A DNA stretch of 6,023 nucleotides from Deltaproteobacteria bacterium. GTDB taxonomy: Bacteria; Desulfobacterota; GWC2-55-46; JADFVP01. Position numbers and translations under genes: made by a program. The notes under the pieces were generated by a model that saw nothing but the letters and a program-made list of their open reading frames with translations, made no database searches and was not told where the DNA came from. Location: the NCBI GenBank assembly GCA_024275855.1, contig JAJRYL010000185.1, positions 1-6,023 on the forward strand. The letters are read 5' to 3'. Below are positions 5,205-6,023 of this stretch, one piece after another (the first letter of the stretch is position 1; each line of letters starts with the position of its first letter).

Positions 5205-6023
5205 TCAGGTAACGTATTGAAGAAGCAGCAGGCCGAGCACCATTAAAAGGGCCGAGCCCTCCATTATCCGTATGCTTGAGAACAGCGCTGCTTTGTCCGC
5301 GACCCTGCCTCCCTTACCTATGAAAGGTCTCTCTTTTATAACTCCGCGGTAGCTTACAGGCCCCCCGAAGCGGACATTCAACGCCCCGGCAACCGCCGCC
5401 TCTACGACACCCGCGTTTGGGCTCGGGTGTTTTCCGCCGTCTTGCTTAATGGTAGAGAGAGCGCCGTAGAAATCGTAACGGAGAATAAACGAGACCGCTA
5501 CCATAAGCGCTGCTGTCAGGCGGGCCGGAAGGTAGTTCGCTAAATCGTCGGTTCTGGCGGCGACAAGCCCGAAATCGTTGTAGCGTTCGTTTTTGTACCC
5601 TATCATCGAGTCGAGCGTATTTATCGCTTTATAGGCGATCATAAGCGGCGGGCCTCCTATCGCGAGGTAGAAGAGCGGGGCGATAACACCGTCCGAGGTA
5701 TTTTCCGCGACCGTCTCCGAGGCTGCTCTTATGACCTCTTCTTCTGTGAGTGTGGCAGTATCCCGCCCGACTATTCTCGACAACTTCGTCCGCGCCTCTT
5801 TCAAACCGCCTGTCTCAAGGGCTGCAACAACTGCGCGCGCCTCGCCGCCGAGCGATTTAACGGCAATAGACGACCATACTATATAGAGGCTTAAAGTTAT
5901 AAAGAGCGGCAAAGAGTAGAGCAGCGTTAAGTACAAGAGGGCGGAAGCGGTAACATAAACGGTGCCGACAACTATAAAAACCGTCAGCGCGCCAGCCGCT
6001 CTTTTTTTGCGCCCTGTAAAGGC
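5205..6023 (-). CDS. cbiB: Adenosylcobinamide-phosphate synthase CbiB (partial, N-terminus outside the window)
   Basis: Membrane enzyme that amidates adenosylcobyric acid with aminopropanol phosphate, the CobD product, giving adenosylcobinamide phosphate. 272 residues are visible. The frame stays open to the window edge at 6023, and an internal TTG at 5934-5936 is not the true start. The family is usually about 310-320 residues, so roughly 40 are missing. Numbering from the edge: RKKRAAGALTVF near 5-16 is the basic stretch before a membrane helix; SETVAENTSDG (102-112), NTLDSMIGYKNERY (135-148), RTDDLANYLPARLTA (157-171) and HPSPNAGVVEAAVAGAL (199-215) are family signatures. A last hydrophobic helix ends the protein. 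In Pseudomonas nomenclature the same protein is called CobD, distinct from the decarboxylase at 2423-3553. Same strand as the next three genes. Confidence 0.96.
   Translation of the reverse strand, partial: AFTGRKKRAAGALTVFIVVGTVYVTASALLYLTLLYSLPLFITLSLYIVWSSIAVKSLGGEARAVVAALETGGLKEARTKLSRIVGRDTATLTEEEVIRAASETVAENTSDGVIAPLFYLAIGGPPLMIAYKAINTLDSMIGYKNERYNDFGLVAARTDDLANYLPARLTAALMVAVSFILRYDFYGALSTIKQDGGKHPSPNAGVVEAAVAGALNVRFGGPVSYRGVIKERPFIGKGGRVADKAALFSSIRIMEGSALLMVLGLLLLQYVT

Overview
The window is bacterial. It holds a tRNA gene with encoded CCA, bacterial Shine-Dalgarno sites, bacterial queuosine and cobalamin genes, and mixed base composition with AT-rich spacers. The stand-alone ADP-forming acyl-CoA synthetase beta-type subunit and the cobalamin genes would suit an anaerobic lineage such as Desulfobacterota or Nitrospirota. 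That placement is a weak inference; no taxonomic marker here settles it.

Left part (1-922): no protein gene. A serine tRNA (anticodon TGA) sits between two unrelated tandem arrays. Array A (about 91-92 bp unit, at least 2.9 copies, running off the left edge) precedes it, and array B (107 bp unit, about 3.4 copies) follows it. A perfect 13-bp hairpin at 850-881 closes this part.

Middle (923-2285): two divergent genes. On the minus strand is a predicted secreted protein with a C-terminal amicyanin-type cupredoxin domain in which all four expected copper-ligand positions are replaced. On the plus strand is queF, the preQ0 reductase of queuosine synthesis.

Right part (2423-6023): four minus-strand genes. 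In transcription order they are cbiB (5' end outside the window), a DUF4149-type membrane protein, an ATP-grasp acyl-CoA synthetase beta-type subunit, and cobD. CobD makes aminopropanol phosphate from threonine phosphate, and CbiB attaches it to the corrin ring, so the outer genes serve consecutive steps of cobalamin assembly. What the inner two contribute is unknown. The 129-bp gap before the ATP-grasp gene contains an intrinsic terminator and overlapping, mutually exclusive stems that resemble a transcription attenuator. This and the copperless cupredoxin are the most interesting observations.
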